DNA of 64,000 nucleotides from Spinacia oleracea (lineage: Eukaryota > Streptophyta > Magnoliopsida > Caryophyllales > Amaranthaceae): the NCBI RefSeq assembly GCF_020520425.1, contig NC_079491.1, forward strand, positions 1,116,001 to 1,180,000, given 5' to 3'. A program made the position numbers and the translations under genes. The notes beneath the pieces are model-generated. The model was not told the DNA's origin. It saw only the letters and a list, made by a program, of their open reading frames with translations, and did no database searches. Every line of letters starts with the position of its first letter. The stretch's first letter is position 1. Below are positions 1-9,130 of the stretch, piece by piece.

Positions 1-1330
1 ACACAATGTTAGGTCTCATGGTTGCATATTCGAATGACAGGTAAGGTGGTGAGTAAGCTTCTAAACTTAAATCTGTTGGAAATTCCACATTGGTGAAGTT
101 GTAGAAAACATGTGGGTTGCTTCCCCCTACTAAAACCCGTCCATCCGTTAACAAAATGGCTGCTGAATGGTACATCCTAGGCCTTGGTGACGGACTCATA
201 ACATGGAATCTCATTTCAATCTCATTCTTTGGTTGATATATCACTGGAGTTGTGACCGGCTTTGCTGCGTTGTCCCATCCTGCAGTGCCTAGCTCTGCGC
301 CGTTTATAATGAGAACATCTCCGGTTGGAAGCAGTAACATGTCCCCCATGATACGAGCCATTGGCATGTCTTCCATCTTCCAAACAGGGTTTTCATCGGT
401 GACTAGTAAGCGCGCGCAGTTGTTAATTGCGCGTACAAATGACCTGTTGGTTATTGCTTGTGTGAATGACCCGTGTTGTGCGCCACCACATATCATGACT
501 TCCGCCTCACTAGATTTATTCTCGTCTATAGGTAAGAGTACTGAGGAGCCAGAGCTAGGGTAGTTGCGAGGAACTCCACCGGCGATTGGTGGGAACTGCT
601 TAACTACTTTGTTTTTAACATAATCTAATGATATAGCACGAGTGTTAGCAAAGATGAATAGGTTACCATTTGGTAATAGATGCACAAAAGGGTACAAGTT
701 GTTTTCCTCGTCATCACGAGTCTCCAACAGGAAATTCAGCCAAAAAGTTGATGAAGAAGGAGGAAAGACATTAGATGTTGTTCTAGGGAAGAACTCATAG
801 TTAAAGACTCTTCTACCACCGATTACTATAACACGACCATCTGGCAAAATTTGATTCGTTGCATACCATCTACGGTCTGCTAGATAACTAGGATACTCAA
901 TCCAATCACAATTATCATCTCCACAAGGTGTAAATGTACGTACCACACGATCTCCGTCGTTATAACCACCGGTCTGAAGTAGGGTTCCATCAGAAAGGAC
1001 AGAGCCTGAAGAACACCAAGTGTCAGTGTTGACCATCAAGGGGCGAAAGGAGTTGGTAGCGATGTCATATAACACCGAGTGAGCCGTGCAATCCATTTGG
1101 AGGATAATGTCGGAGGGATCATGGCGACAACGACCGTAAGGGAGGGAGAGGTTAGATGAGCCAAAGTCAGTTCTATCAAACATTATGACTTTGTTGTTAC
1201 GGAGTAGTTGCATGTGCATGGCTGAGATGCCGATGTTTTCGTGCAAGACTTGCCACTCACCTACACTTTGAAGGTTTGATAGAGAGGGAGAGGTAATAGC
1301 CAAAGATAGCACAAGGAACAAGGTGAGCAT
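1..1330 (-). CDS. Aldehyde oxidase GLOX-like (glyoxal oxidase/galactose oxidase family), 5' part
   Basis: One uninterrupted minus-strand reading frame runs from an ATG at 1330 to the left window edge (443 codons), so the C-terminal quarter (about 100 residues in typical GLOX proteins of about 540) is missing. The first 18-20 residues (MLTLFLVLSLAITSPSLSN) look like a signal peptide, fitting a secreted apoplastic copper-radical oxidase that turns aldehydes into acids with release of H2O2. The family's ligands are visible: Cys in WCSSGSVLSDGTLLQTGG, Tyr in RRWYATNQ (the Cys-Tyr crosslink pair of this family) and the Tyr-His pair in MYHSAA. Kelch-type blades such as ILPDGRVIVIGG recur. No intron is visible in this part. 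Family assignment is firm; substrate and physiological role (pollen, cell wall or defence) cannot be told from sequence. Confidence 0.9.
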   Translation of the reverse strand, partial: MLTLFLVLSLAITSPSLSNLQSVGEWQVLHENIGISAMHMQLLRNNKVIMFDRTDFGSSNLSLPYGRCRHDPSDIILQMDCTAHSVLYDIATNSFRPLMVNTDTWCSSGSVLSDGTLLQTGGYNDGDRVVRTFTPCGDDNCDWIEYPSYLADRRWYATNQILPDGRVIVIGGRRVFNYEFFPRTTSNVFPPSSSTFWLNFLLETRDDEENNLYPFVHLLPNGNLFIFANTRAISLDYVKNKVVKQFPPIAGGVPRNYPSSGSSVLLPIDENKSSEAEVMICGGAQHGSFTQAITNRSFVRAINNCARLLVTDENPVWKMEDMPMARIMGDMLLLPTGDVLIINGAELGTAGWDNAAKPVTTPVIYQPKNEIEMRFHVMSPSPRPRMYHSAAILLTDGRVLVGGSNPHVFYNFTNVEFPTDLSLEAYSPPYLSFEYATMRPNIV

Positions 1331-1682
1331 GATGATGGAATGTTGATCACACAATTAAAGTAAGTAATTGAATGTTTGGAAGCCTTTGGTTGGAGAAGTT
1401 GGTGGAAGAAAGTTGGAGACTTTAGTAGCCAACAAAATTGGTACAATGAACAAATTGTGATCCCTCTATAAGCATCATTCTCAAGGACGTCGGAAGAGCA
1501 TAATATCATTGGATTAGCATGCATTGAAGAATAGAGAGAAAGATTGCACCTAAATCAAAGAATATGGTACCATAAAACCTGCTTTTTTGCACAAATATCT
1601 CATTCACTCTTTCTTTCAATTTCCACCAAAAACATTAAGGGACAACCACCCTCCAACATCTTTTTTTCCCATTTTAATTATA
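1331..1682. other. GLOX upstream region, no gene seen
   Basis: About 350 bases between the GLOX start codon and the Helitron terminus at 1683. It should contain the GLOX promoter and 5'UTR. TATA-like words are present (for example around 1464-1470 read on the minus strand), but no element can be assigned with confidence. Confidence 0.4.
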
Positions 1683-1716
1683 CTAGTTGTTCGATCGTGC
1701 GCTAGCGCACACGATC
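1683..1716 (-). repeat. Helitron 3' terminus: hairpin plus CTAG
   Basis: The minus strand reads a near-perfect palindrome centred on GTGCGCTAGCGCAC, a ten-base spacer ending CAA, then CTAG^T. The arrangement and spacing match Helitron 3' ends. A second, independent Helitron in this window (50248-50513) has the same architecture with a different hairpin, which supports the reading. Confidence 0.75.
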
Positions 1717-2447
1717 CCCCAAGGTATATAAACTTATGTTTGTAAAAATATAACTTAAAAGCTACGAACTTACAATTTGTGGTAAATGCTACTTCGTAGA
1801 ACTGATATGCTAAAGTTAGATGTTGGATTTGTGTATAACAGAAAATACGAAACCATAAATATATTCACGATGTATGTGTTTTACATTGATAGTTCGAAGG
1901 TACAATATAAGGGAAATTATATGAACAAAATGCATTTTGTATCACAAATTTAGAATGACTCGAAATTGATACGGAGTATTAAGTTGTGATATTCTCGGTC
2001 ATCATATCCGCTTCCTCATCAACCTTATATTCTAAGGTTCAGTCCTCGAAATCCTTCATTTTTGCAAGTACTCTTGTATCTTAATTTGTCACTTCTTCCT
2101 CTGCAAAAAAAAATATTGGAGTCACTATTCGATTTTTTCCTCAAGGGACTTGGTGGTCTAAATTTTGAGGTTTGTATCCTTCTTTTAAAGTATGTCCCTC
2201 AAAATATTCATGATTAGCATAATAAATGTGGAGTTTAAATATTTCCAATCACAGAAAATCGAGATTTCTTCTGGCCTTGGTACATATATTACCACATCAA
2301 TACCTCAAGGCCATAAAGAACGAGACAAAAAGATTGGAACTAATTAGACAATAAAAGTTTATGATGCAACTAATTATTTCTGAAATTCGGATTTTGTACA
2401 AGGATTGTCAAAATATTACGATATCCAACAACATGAACTCAACATAC

Positions 2448-2548
2448 CAGGTACAGTTTGCTACACTCTGAGCAATGTTGTAAAAGATTTATGGCCTTCT
2501 CAAGTGCTACATGCAGAGAACATAATGCGTGGATGCGTGGAGGTGTTG
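2448..2548 (-). pseudogene. Captured exon fragment of a U-box E3 ligase (PUB45/PUB6-like)
   Basis: The minus strand encodes HALCSLHVALEKAINLLQ followed by HCSECSKLYL, which closely resembles the N-terminal region of plant U-box/ARM-repeat proteins of the PUB45/PUB6 group. It is flanked by a plausible acceptor (CTAG before 2548) and donor (CTG|GTATGTTG at 2448/2447). Only this one exon is recognisable; the U-box and ARM repeats are absent, so no functional ligase can come from it. It lies at the 3' side of the proposed Helitron. Confidence 0.65.
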
Positions 2549-2822
2549 CTAGAAAGATATTCAACACTCTACAATACACGAAGTATATCGGAAAAGAGCT
2601 TGCACATTCCTCCATGTAACTGCAAAAGAAACAAAGCTTGTTAAACAAAAGCCACCAACATTTCATCATACCAGACATCTTGCATGGTATCAACAAAACA
2701 AGTGCCCCGCCTCTAACTGCATGAAACTTGAAATAATTTAACTTTCTTAAAACCAAATCTGTACTCGTTTTCATAGATTCACTGTATCGAGAAAAAGTGA
2801 CTATATCTCCCTATTGTTCATT

Positions 2823-2931
2823 ACTGTCACTGACATAATCTCCAACCCATAATCCTTATCATTTGATTTCTGCATCGGTATAAGACGGTAGGCTTCATCC
2901 ACAAAAAGAATCCCCCTTCAGCTTCTTTGAT
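2823..2931 (-). pseudogene. Captured CbxX-type AAA ATPase fragment, Walker B exon, frameshifted
   Basis: After an acceptor (GGGCAG| at 2932) the minus strand gives IKEAEGG and then, one base out of frame, FVDEAYRLIPMQKS and DKDYGLE. This matches the Walker B region of plant ankyrin/AAA proteins of the CbxX/CfqX class (At3g24530-like). One G is missing from the run encoding the GG before the Walker B strand, and the segment after DKDYGLE is shortened. It is a dead fragment, colinear with the piece at 3053-3190. Confidence 0.75.
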
Positions 2932-3052
2932 CTGCCCAAAATCTGCAAACAAATTTGTTTACAGCTAAGTTAGTTAAAAGCAATATTATCACAGTTTCAA
3001 ACTTGAGTAGTTAGGTAGGGGTAGAAAGGAGATAAAAGGATAAGAACAATAC

Positions 3053-3190
3053 CGCTCTCCTAGTCTTCAGCCCAGTGTGACCAACGAATTCTCCCACCAA
3101 ATCTGGTATCTGCACTTCTATCACTTTATCAGTTGGTAAAATTCCTACCATATGTAGTAATTTTCTAAGAATTCTGGCCACCATAGTTTT
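3053..3190 (-). pseudogene. Captured CbxX-type AAA ATPase fragment, post-Walker A exon
   Basis: The minus strand encodes KTMVARILRKLLHMVGILP, continuing to VGEFVGHTGLKTRR over 46 codons, with an acceptor (TTGACAG|) and a donor (GCG|GTATTG). This is the exon after the P-loop glycines in CbxX-like AAA ATPases of plants. Several normally invariant positions differ (LRK for LGK, IPD for RTD, GLK for GPK), consistent with loss of selection. No upstream ankyrin or P-loop exon was found nearby. Confidence 0.75.
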
Positions 3191-3804
3191 CTGTCAAGTA
3201 ACAAAATCAATCATTCTATTGCATATGACGAGCAATTATTTGATTGAAGACAACAAAAAAGCATTCCAGGATAATTATTTGAAACTTAAAAAAGTATAAC
3301 CATATTCTTCGCATGATAATGCATAATGCTTTACAGAAAATCTATACTTAAATTTGCACAAAAGGTTTTTCCATCATAATAATGCAAATGCCTATCCCTA
3401 TTATCTCATAACCTGTCGAAATCTGTAGACCGCATATATTGAGCAGTCAGCTAATCATCATTTAACAACTTATATCAATCAATCCAAGTTTATCAACTCT
3501 TTAAACAAACTGCACTTATCTAGATTCCCTGTCTTTTGATGTCAACAAGTTTGAGAGTATTCTGTCCAAGTTGGTAACCAACCAATCAGCTCAATTGACA
3601 TGGCTAGGCTTTGGGCTAAACTAAAGAGATTGTTATGAATGTTTAAGAAAGTGATTATGAAATAGTCCAGATGTCAAAAGGAATGCATAACCATAACATT
3701 CTCATCGTACTCACATGTTGGCTTGCTTCAGCCAAACATGAACATGCCATCTTAATCAGCAGACAGACTCGGGGTTTCGAAATGGCTACGAGGAAGGTGC
3801 CTAC

Positions 3805-3876
3805 CTTTCAAATAAGAAATGCCAGCACCAGTGATGCTGCTGAAAGAAACTTGCAGCTCCCTCAAGGTTGTAAATT
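3805..3876 (-). pseudogene. Captured leucine-rich-repeat exon (F-box/LRR14-like family), 72 bp
   Basis: A 72-base exon on the minus strand, bounded by GTTCCAG| and |GTAGGC, reads FTTLRELQVSFSSITGAG followed by ISYLK. It is one cysteine-poor leucine-rich repeat of the type found in plant LRR proteins related to At1g15740/At4g23840. The exon size equals a single 24-residue repeat, as in that family. It is the third of three colinear pieces. Confidence 0.65.
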
Positions 3877-4171
3877 CTGGAACATCAAAAAAAAGAGCAC
3901 ATCAATCTAGCTTAAACCAAAGTACAAATTGTGCAAACATTTCAATTAAAGCAACCGAGTCACGCTTTAATAGCCCTTAATAGTTAATATATACATCTTT
4001 GTTACATCGTTGACCAAAGACATGTTATGTTGGTCCATGAGAAGTGATGTACAACACTATAGATGCAGCTTTTATTAAGAATTTTTTTACAAATGTCAAT
4101 CCGAATAGTGGGACTCATGTTCAGACATGACAAGTTGATGCTAGTGAACCTAAAAATATTAAATAACTCAC

Positions 4172-4246
4172 TTGAAATTGCCTCTGTATCTGAATCTGCA
4201 ACACATTTACAATACCTAATGTTAAGAGACTTGAGCTTCTTGAGCC
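4172..4246 (-). pseudogene. Captured leucine-rich-repeat exon, 75 bp
   Basis: The minus strand reads GLKKLKSLNIRYCKCVADSD and TEAIS between an acceptor (CTTGTAG|) and a donor (TCAA|GTGAGT). It resembles the repeat following CPGIHGGLVHL in the plant LRR family named for the neighbouring fragments. Order and orientation agree with 5247-5406 upstream and 3805-3876 downstream. Confidence 0.65.
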
Positions 4247-5246
4247 CTACAAGTATATGGAAAGTAAAATCTCAGAGCCATTGTAAAAGAATAAGGAGTA
4301 GATTGTAGCTTACATCACGACGAGAAAATATTTATCAACCAAAGTAAATTATACAACTACTAGTACAGCCTAAGCTAACTGCTCTAAACATACTTTACCA
4401 TCAAGGTATACGATAATTGGCATCTACAGGTTCAAATATACACAATCTTAAACCTATGGTTGCAAAAGGTTTTTGAGTAGAAAACAAGGAGGAAGGAAAG
4501 ACTATCACAAAACATGAAGAGCAAAGCACAACTATTGACTAATTAGATCCAGTGTATAATAATCTAAAGCTGAAGTTGATCAGCTGAAGTTTTCTTCTTT
4601 ATTAAAATGGGTGGCATAATAACATATGAAAGCAACATTACTCATCATGTGTGCACAAAGCCGCAAAGTAAGAACTCTGTTCAAAGGTAAATAACATGTT
4701 TTGGATGATGACTTGATAGGCGTTACATGTCAGGAAAAAAACGTAGCGTAACTCTCACTTCCCGGGTACGAAACTCCGTATTCCATGACATAGCAGGCCA
4801 TCAAACTAACAATTCTAGTACATTATTTGTAGTGTACTCCAACAATGTTAGAAAGCATGAAGCGTGCCAAGGGGAGTGCCATCCTGTAGCCTAGGCCATT
4901 AGTTAAGTATAAGAGAAGGCACGTCAAAGCAAAGGCAAGTACCAAGCGAAGCAAGAAACACATGTCCATAATTATCTAGAATACATATGTTGTAAATAAG
5001 CCATATTATCGCTGATAATTGATGCAACATTTATACAAAATTTGATAAAGAGAGCTGGAAATTCATGAACAATCTGCAACAGTAGACTTAAATATTCCTG
5101 TGAGTCTGTGACATATTGAGGCAGCCAACGGGGGTTATGATAGAGACAAAATCTGAGCTTTGAGAGAACTTCTACACCCTAGGCTGTGATGAATCAACAT
5201 CAAGATGATTTGACTTTATGTGGAAGCAATACACCGGCAAACTAAC

Positions 5247-5406
5247 CTTCAAGATGAACAAAACTACCATGAATCCCAGAACATCTCTCAGGACCAAGAG
5301 CTCGATCAATCGACCGAATAACTTCCTCCAAACGTGCAGGTTAGGAGACTTCAAAGCTTTTCAATAAAGCCTCGTAATCCCGCATCTCCTTTCTGGCTAG
5401 CTTTGC
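5247..5406 (-). pseudogene. Captured exon: unknown coiled-coil piece joined to an LRR piece, with in-frame stop
   Basis: Between CTCCAG| and GAAG|GTTAGT the minus strand has one frame reading AKLARKEMRDYEALLKSFEV then S, a TAA stop, then PARLEEVIRSIDRALGPE and RCSGIHGSFVHLEG. The last part matches the CPGIHGGLVHL repeat of the LRR family; the first half is not recognised but is charged and helical. The stop may be a CAA-to-TAA change. The exon may itself be a fusion of two sources. Confidence 0.55.
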
Positions 5407-6229
5407 CTGGAGATCAATCAGATGTAATCATTGAGGTACTTTGTTACTCTGCGCTTGCTACAAATACACTAAACTTCTAAAGCTTACGTTTCCTACAAGT
5501 CACTAAGCTCAAGCCCCCATCAGTCTACTCAAAAGAGGACGGAGGCTACTTTCGGGTTGCAGCGTAAAAATGGAGTGATAGAGTGAAACTTATTGTAATT
5601 TAATTTCTTACTTCAATTGCACATAAACTTCAAACAAGCTTACATTTTCCAGTTTCAAAAGAGTAAAATTTCTGAAACAGTTCATAAACTCAAGGACACA
5701 GTTGAAGGTTCTGACATGTACCTCTAGGACCTTAGTCTTTCACGCGTACATCTATATTTCAGTAGTTACACGCAGTATATAGTAGTCAAATGTCACTCAT
5801 TTTTTGATACGTGAGAAAGCTTTGTATTACTATTAACAACTTCAAAAAACAATACAAGGCTTCCTGTATGAGCAGGGAAGGCAAACAGAAAAGGGTGCAC
5901 CAGCCTACCAAATAAACACCTTAATGTTATAAGCTAATAAGCTATACAATCAATCTTTGTCAATAATTAAAAAAAATCGTCTCTTAACTCTTAAAGAAAC
6001 TGAGTCATACAAGCCATTTAACAGTTTCTTGAAATCCAAACATGCTAATCTATTGTTTCATTTACCCAGAAACCACCACAAAAAGACTTGGCTGCAAGAC
6101 ATTTGATCCAGAAATAGAAAAAAGAGCCACTATAAACCTATATTCCTATTCCATTCGAATCACAGAAACTTATGTTGGAACTATAAGAATAAAGTGGCTA
6201 AAGAAGTTATGTCAAAAGCAGAAGCATAC

Positions 6230-6319
6230 CAGATGCAAATGATGAACACGAGTTAAGACCTGCAGCTCAGCCAAAAGCTCCCTTGAGGTTTGCATATCCA
6301 TCTTCTTGATTGTTGCTTT
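6230..6319 (-). pseudogene. Captured LysM receptor-like kinase exon (CERK1/LYK-like), catalytic lysine region
   Basis: The minus strand between CTTCAG| and CTG|GTATGC reads [20 protein letters not shown] then [10 protein letters not shown]. It matches the CERK1/LYK kinase segment with the VAIKK lysine and the alpha-C helix (AAIKKMDMQASREFFAELK in the family). It is a single exon of a much longer kinase domain; the remaining kinase exons are not present. Confidence 0.8.
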
Positions 6320-6860
6320 CTGAAGTTGATATATGATTCAAGAGGATGAAATTAGTCAGCAATTTAGAGCTTCCCCTTATTTTCAGACAGGTAAGTGTGC
6401 AAATAAGAAATGGCATATCATATCATTTAGCAAATGAGATAAGGCCATCCTAGTCTCCTAGAACTCACCTCTTTCTTCCCATGACATGAACTGAGCTATA
6501 ATACGTAGAAGGTGGGAGGGGAGTCATCATTCTGACATCTGACATAAAATGTCGGTACCAACTTGTTTAAGATGTTATAATGTACTAATTCAAATATTAA
6601 AACACAAAAATCACTTCATATTCCCTACAATACATTTTATTCACACTATATGCTCTATTGTTTAGGGTTCTTCGTTGTTGGACGAGTATTCAGCTCTATG
6701 GAATAGATCTGTTTCAGATTTTCAAACTATAATCTCCAAGGAAGTAGATCAGTGGAGTTCCTAAGAAGAAGTCGGGCAATGCCTTATGGTAACAGTAAAG
6801 CTATGCAAAATATGTCAGTCAGAATTATGAATTTTATTCATAGAAACTGCAGGTACAAAC

Positions 6861-7028
6861 CTCGCCTCTGTGCTATGCAAAGAAGACTTCTCCAAATCCA
6901 CCTCCACCAATCCTATAACTGCTGTTGAAAATTATTTGTCGCTTTTGCAAGCTCTTCGTAAGAGAACTCCATAGAATTGCCCATATATATACCTGAATCA
7001 CCAGCTGTATGTCCACTTTGGAAGGAAC
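6861..7028 (-). pseudogene. Captured LysM receptor-like kinase exon (CERK1/LYK-like), glycine-loop region, frameshifted
   Basis: After an acceptor (ATTGCAG| at 7029) the minus strand reads SFQSGHTAGDSG and MEFSYEELAKATNNF. It then passes through a one-base frameshift into SSYRIGGGGFGEVFFA, a stop, and HRGE before the donor |GTTTGT. This is the juxtamembrane and glycine-rich-loop exon of a LysM receptor kinase. The frameshift and stop show it is dead. It is colinear with 6230-6319, and intron relics are retained, so it came from DNA and not from a processed mRNA. Confidence 0.8.
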
Positions 7029-7294
7029 CTGCAATAGGAACCCGCATATCAATAAGAGTTGATCGCAACCCTAAAACCTTAGGTCGTGTTAATTCAAACA
7101 AAATTTACAGAAAGAGGAAAAATAAAATCGATCACAACCCTAAAAGTAGAATTGAAATCTAAACAACGAAGCATCCAACCTACATCTTTAATCTCCATTA
7201 TCACCCAATTACAAACAGAAATTAAAAAAACCCTAGAATAAACACACACACACAAAAGAATCAAATTATGAAATAAAATAAAAAAGTTATTAAC

Positions 7295-7369
7295 CTTGTA
7301 AGAGTTGCAGCGATCATATGTAGAAATAGCAGATGAACCTTCAACTGGTTTATTCCTAATGTTTTCCAT
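7295..7369 (-). CDS. First exon of an unrecognised small or chimeric gene within the Helitron
   Basis: An ATG at 7369 opens MENIRNKPVEGSSAISTYDR then CNSYK, ending at a good donor (CAAG|GTTAAT). Upstream on the minus strand (7370-7690) is a pyrimidine-rich TCTCTC leader typical of a plant 5'UTR. The sequence is not recognised. A phase-0 continuation exists: in a second frame the acceptor at 7029 gives VPSKVDIQLVIQ before |GTATAT. A transcript starting here could therefore run through captured pieces. Whether it is expressed is unknown. Confidence 0.35.
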
Positions 7370-7861
7370 TTTTTGATAAACCCGGAATTAGAAATGGCAT
7401 TAATCAAATAGAAACTGAAAATATTGAAACTTTGGAAAAAGAGGAGAGAGAGAGAGAATTGCTAAAACCGATGATGGAGAGCTGGTAGATCGGTGGCAAA
7501 TGGAGCCCTTCAAAACGAACGCCCTGGGAGATGTCCTAAAAAACAGGTCATCAAAGAAGAGAAATTAGTAGGAAAAATTAGGAGGAAAAATTGAAGAAGA
7601 GTAGTAGGAGAGGGGAGGAGAAGTACCAGCGCCATTCGAGAGGAGAGGAGAGGAGAGTAGAGAGAGGTAGCAAGAAAGTGAAACCTAACTCGGGTCCAGA
7701 AAGGCAAATAACAGGTGCGAGGAACATGCAGCAGTGTAGGAGGTCGGGGCTAAAAACGTAATCGCTCTATTGCTAAGGAAAATGACAAATTAAAAACATG
7801 AAGGATTTTGAGGTTATAACAGACATTTAACTATTGTGTGAATAGTAAGTAAAGTATGAGA

Positions 7862-8378
7862 CTTTAGAAGTGTTAGGATATGTAACCCAAAAAACATTAA
7901 CAATCAAAAGTGTGCATTGAAAACAGTAAAAGAAAAAGAAAAAAGAAAAATAAAGTGAACTACTATTTTGAAACCAGAATATTTTCATGTACCCATACGA
8001 CATGCCCACCTATTTTAGTAGGGTTTCAAACTATGTCAAGACAACTTGATTCAACCGATTTTCCTACACTTTTACACGACTGATGAACTAATGACCAGTC
8101 CATAGACCCAATTATTAAGACTATGCTAAAATCACCAACAAAAAATTCATTACCAGAACTATTAACCTAACCTAACAGAACTTTCACTGCAAAAAACTAG
8201 ATTTTCATAATTGGTGTCTCTGCTGATCGATTCACGCCTGCATCATCTTCTTCAACAAACATGTTTACATAATGACAATACTATCAATGCTTTAGAAGAC
8301 ATCTTCCTGCAGAGATTTGTTCCGAACTTCAAATTTAGTTCTGAGAGTTTAGGAAAGAGGAGCAACTCAACTGAACTT
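7862..8378. other. Spacer and RPC6 3' flank
   Basis: A/T-rich sequence between the proposed Helitron and the RPC6 stop codon. The part next to 8378 presumably holds the RPC6 3'UTR. No other gene is seen. Confidence 0.4.
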
Positions 8379-9089
8379 TCAAAATTCCAACCATTTGGTG
8401 TAGTATACACAGGTTACAGGGGAGATGATGCCATCGGGAGCGCAATGGTTAATTTGGGGACAAACACCACATGGTATCATAGAGAAAGCTCCCATTTTAG
8501 CACGTTTTGATTTGAGCTTGTAACAATCTACATTGACAGGAAACGAAGCAAATTCCCCCATTCCATTGCTCTTCACTTTACTAATCTCCTTCTCCAAAAT
8601 CAAATTGTCAAGTATTTCCTTCACCTGATCGACTGTTACTTCAACGTGAAACGCTCCATCCAAGTTATTAATCTCGTGTCGAAGTCCGTCAGCTGTAGCA
8701 ACCTTATGTCTAGAAAGTAGTTTTAAACAGACTAACTTGAGGTTATCAATTAAATCCTCATCAAGTATTCCATCTTGATACCATACACCACCAGTTAACT
8801 CTTTTGAAGGCTCAAACTCCATAGCCATAAGCCGCTTCTTCCCTTTGGCTTTAACATCAGGCACCTCTCTGATCATTTGATTCAGTTGGAGAGCCTTAAC
8901 ACAGTTATCAATTATCTTTGTGTTGTTCATGTTCAATTCTCTTCTTATGTCTCCCTTCCATATACCCATATCCCCCTTGCTTTTAATCAGATTGTATACA
9001 TTACGCTCATCGGGGTTCAACTCTTTTGAAGTATTTGATCCTGGACGTGACCGCTTGTAGCCCAAAGCCCCTTCTCCCCGTAGACTCAT
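8379..9089 (-). CDS. RPC6: DNA-directed RNA polymerase III subunit RPC6 (RPC34 homologue)
   Basis: A single-exon minus-strand CDS of 236 residues from the ATG at 9089. RPC34/RPC39 is part of the Pol III-specific trimer that contacts TFIIIB and opens promoters for tRNA and 5S rRNA genes in the nucleus. Winged-helix segments are apparent (ELNPDERNVYNLIKSKGDMG, and KLLSRHKVATADGLRHEINN in the second). The C-terminus keeps the cysteine pattern of the RPC39 4Fe-4S site: C-x2-C-x5-C-x10-C within CGVCPQINHC and ISPVTCVYYTKWLEF. The length is close to other plant RPC6 proteins, so it looks complete. A good acceptor (TTTCTGGCAG| at 9131) lies 41 bases upstream of the ATG, and a donor (CTTCTCAAG|GTTAGC at about 11271) could supply a 5'UTR exon, giving a leader intron of about 2.1 kb. 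Confidence 0.93.
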   Translation of the reverse strand: MSLRGEGALGYKRSRPGSNTSKELNPDERNVYNLIKSKGDMGIWKGDIRRELNMNNTKIIDNCVKALQLNQMIREVPDVKAKGKKRLMAMEFEPSKELTGGVWYQDGILDEDLIDNLKLVCLKLLSRHKVATADGLRHEINNLDGAFHVEVTVDQVKEILDNLILEKEISKVKSNGMGEFASFPVNVDCYKLKSKRAKMGAFSMIPCGVCPQINHCAPDGIISPVTCVYYTKWLEF

Positions 9090-9130
9090 CTCTTAGAAAA
9101 ATAACCTAACTACTCGAAGAAAATTGAATG

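Larger units (their letters stand above)
1683..7861 (-). mobile_element. Gene-capturing non-autonomous Helitron (5' end uncertain)
   Basis: Read on the minus strand, the element ends with a strong hairpin (core GTGCGCTAGCGCAC, 1693-1712), about ten bases, then CTAG (1686-1683) followed by T. This is the canonical Helitron 3' terminus with insertion before T. Towards higher coordinates, and all in the same orientation, lie exon fragments of a U-box protein, a CbxX-type AAA ATPase, a leucine-rich-repeat protein and a LysM receptor kinase, each with relics of its own introns. Unrelated host-gene pieces carried in one orientation next to such a terminus are the hallmark of Helitron gene capture. 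No Rep/helicase is present, so it would be non-autonomous. The 5' end is not established: a TCTCATAC-type start at 7861 is a weak candidate because the flanking base is G rather than A. Alternatively, only a short Helitron ends at 1683 and the fragments are an unrelated pseudogene cluster. Confidence 0.6.

Noticed and set aside
252-563. 103-codon plus-strand open frame
   Set aside because: It lies antisense to the GLOX coding region, which has clear family motifs in the minus strand; the plus frame has none.
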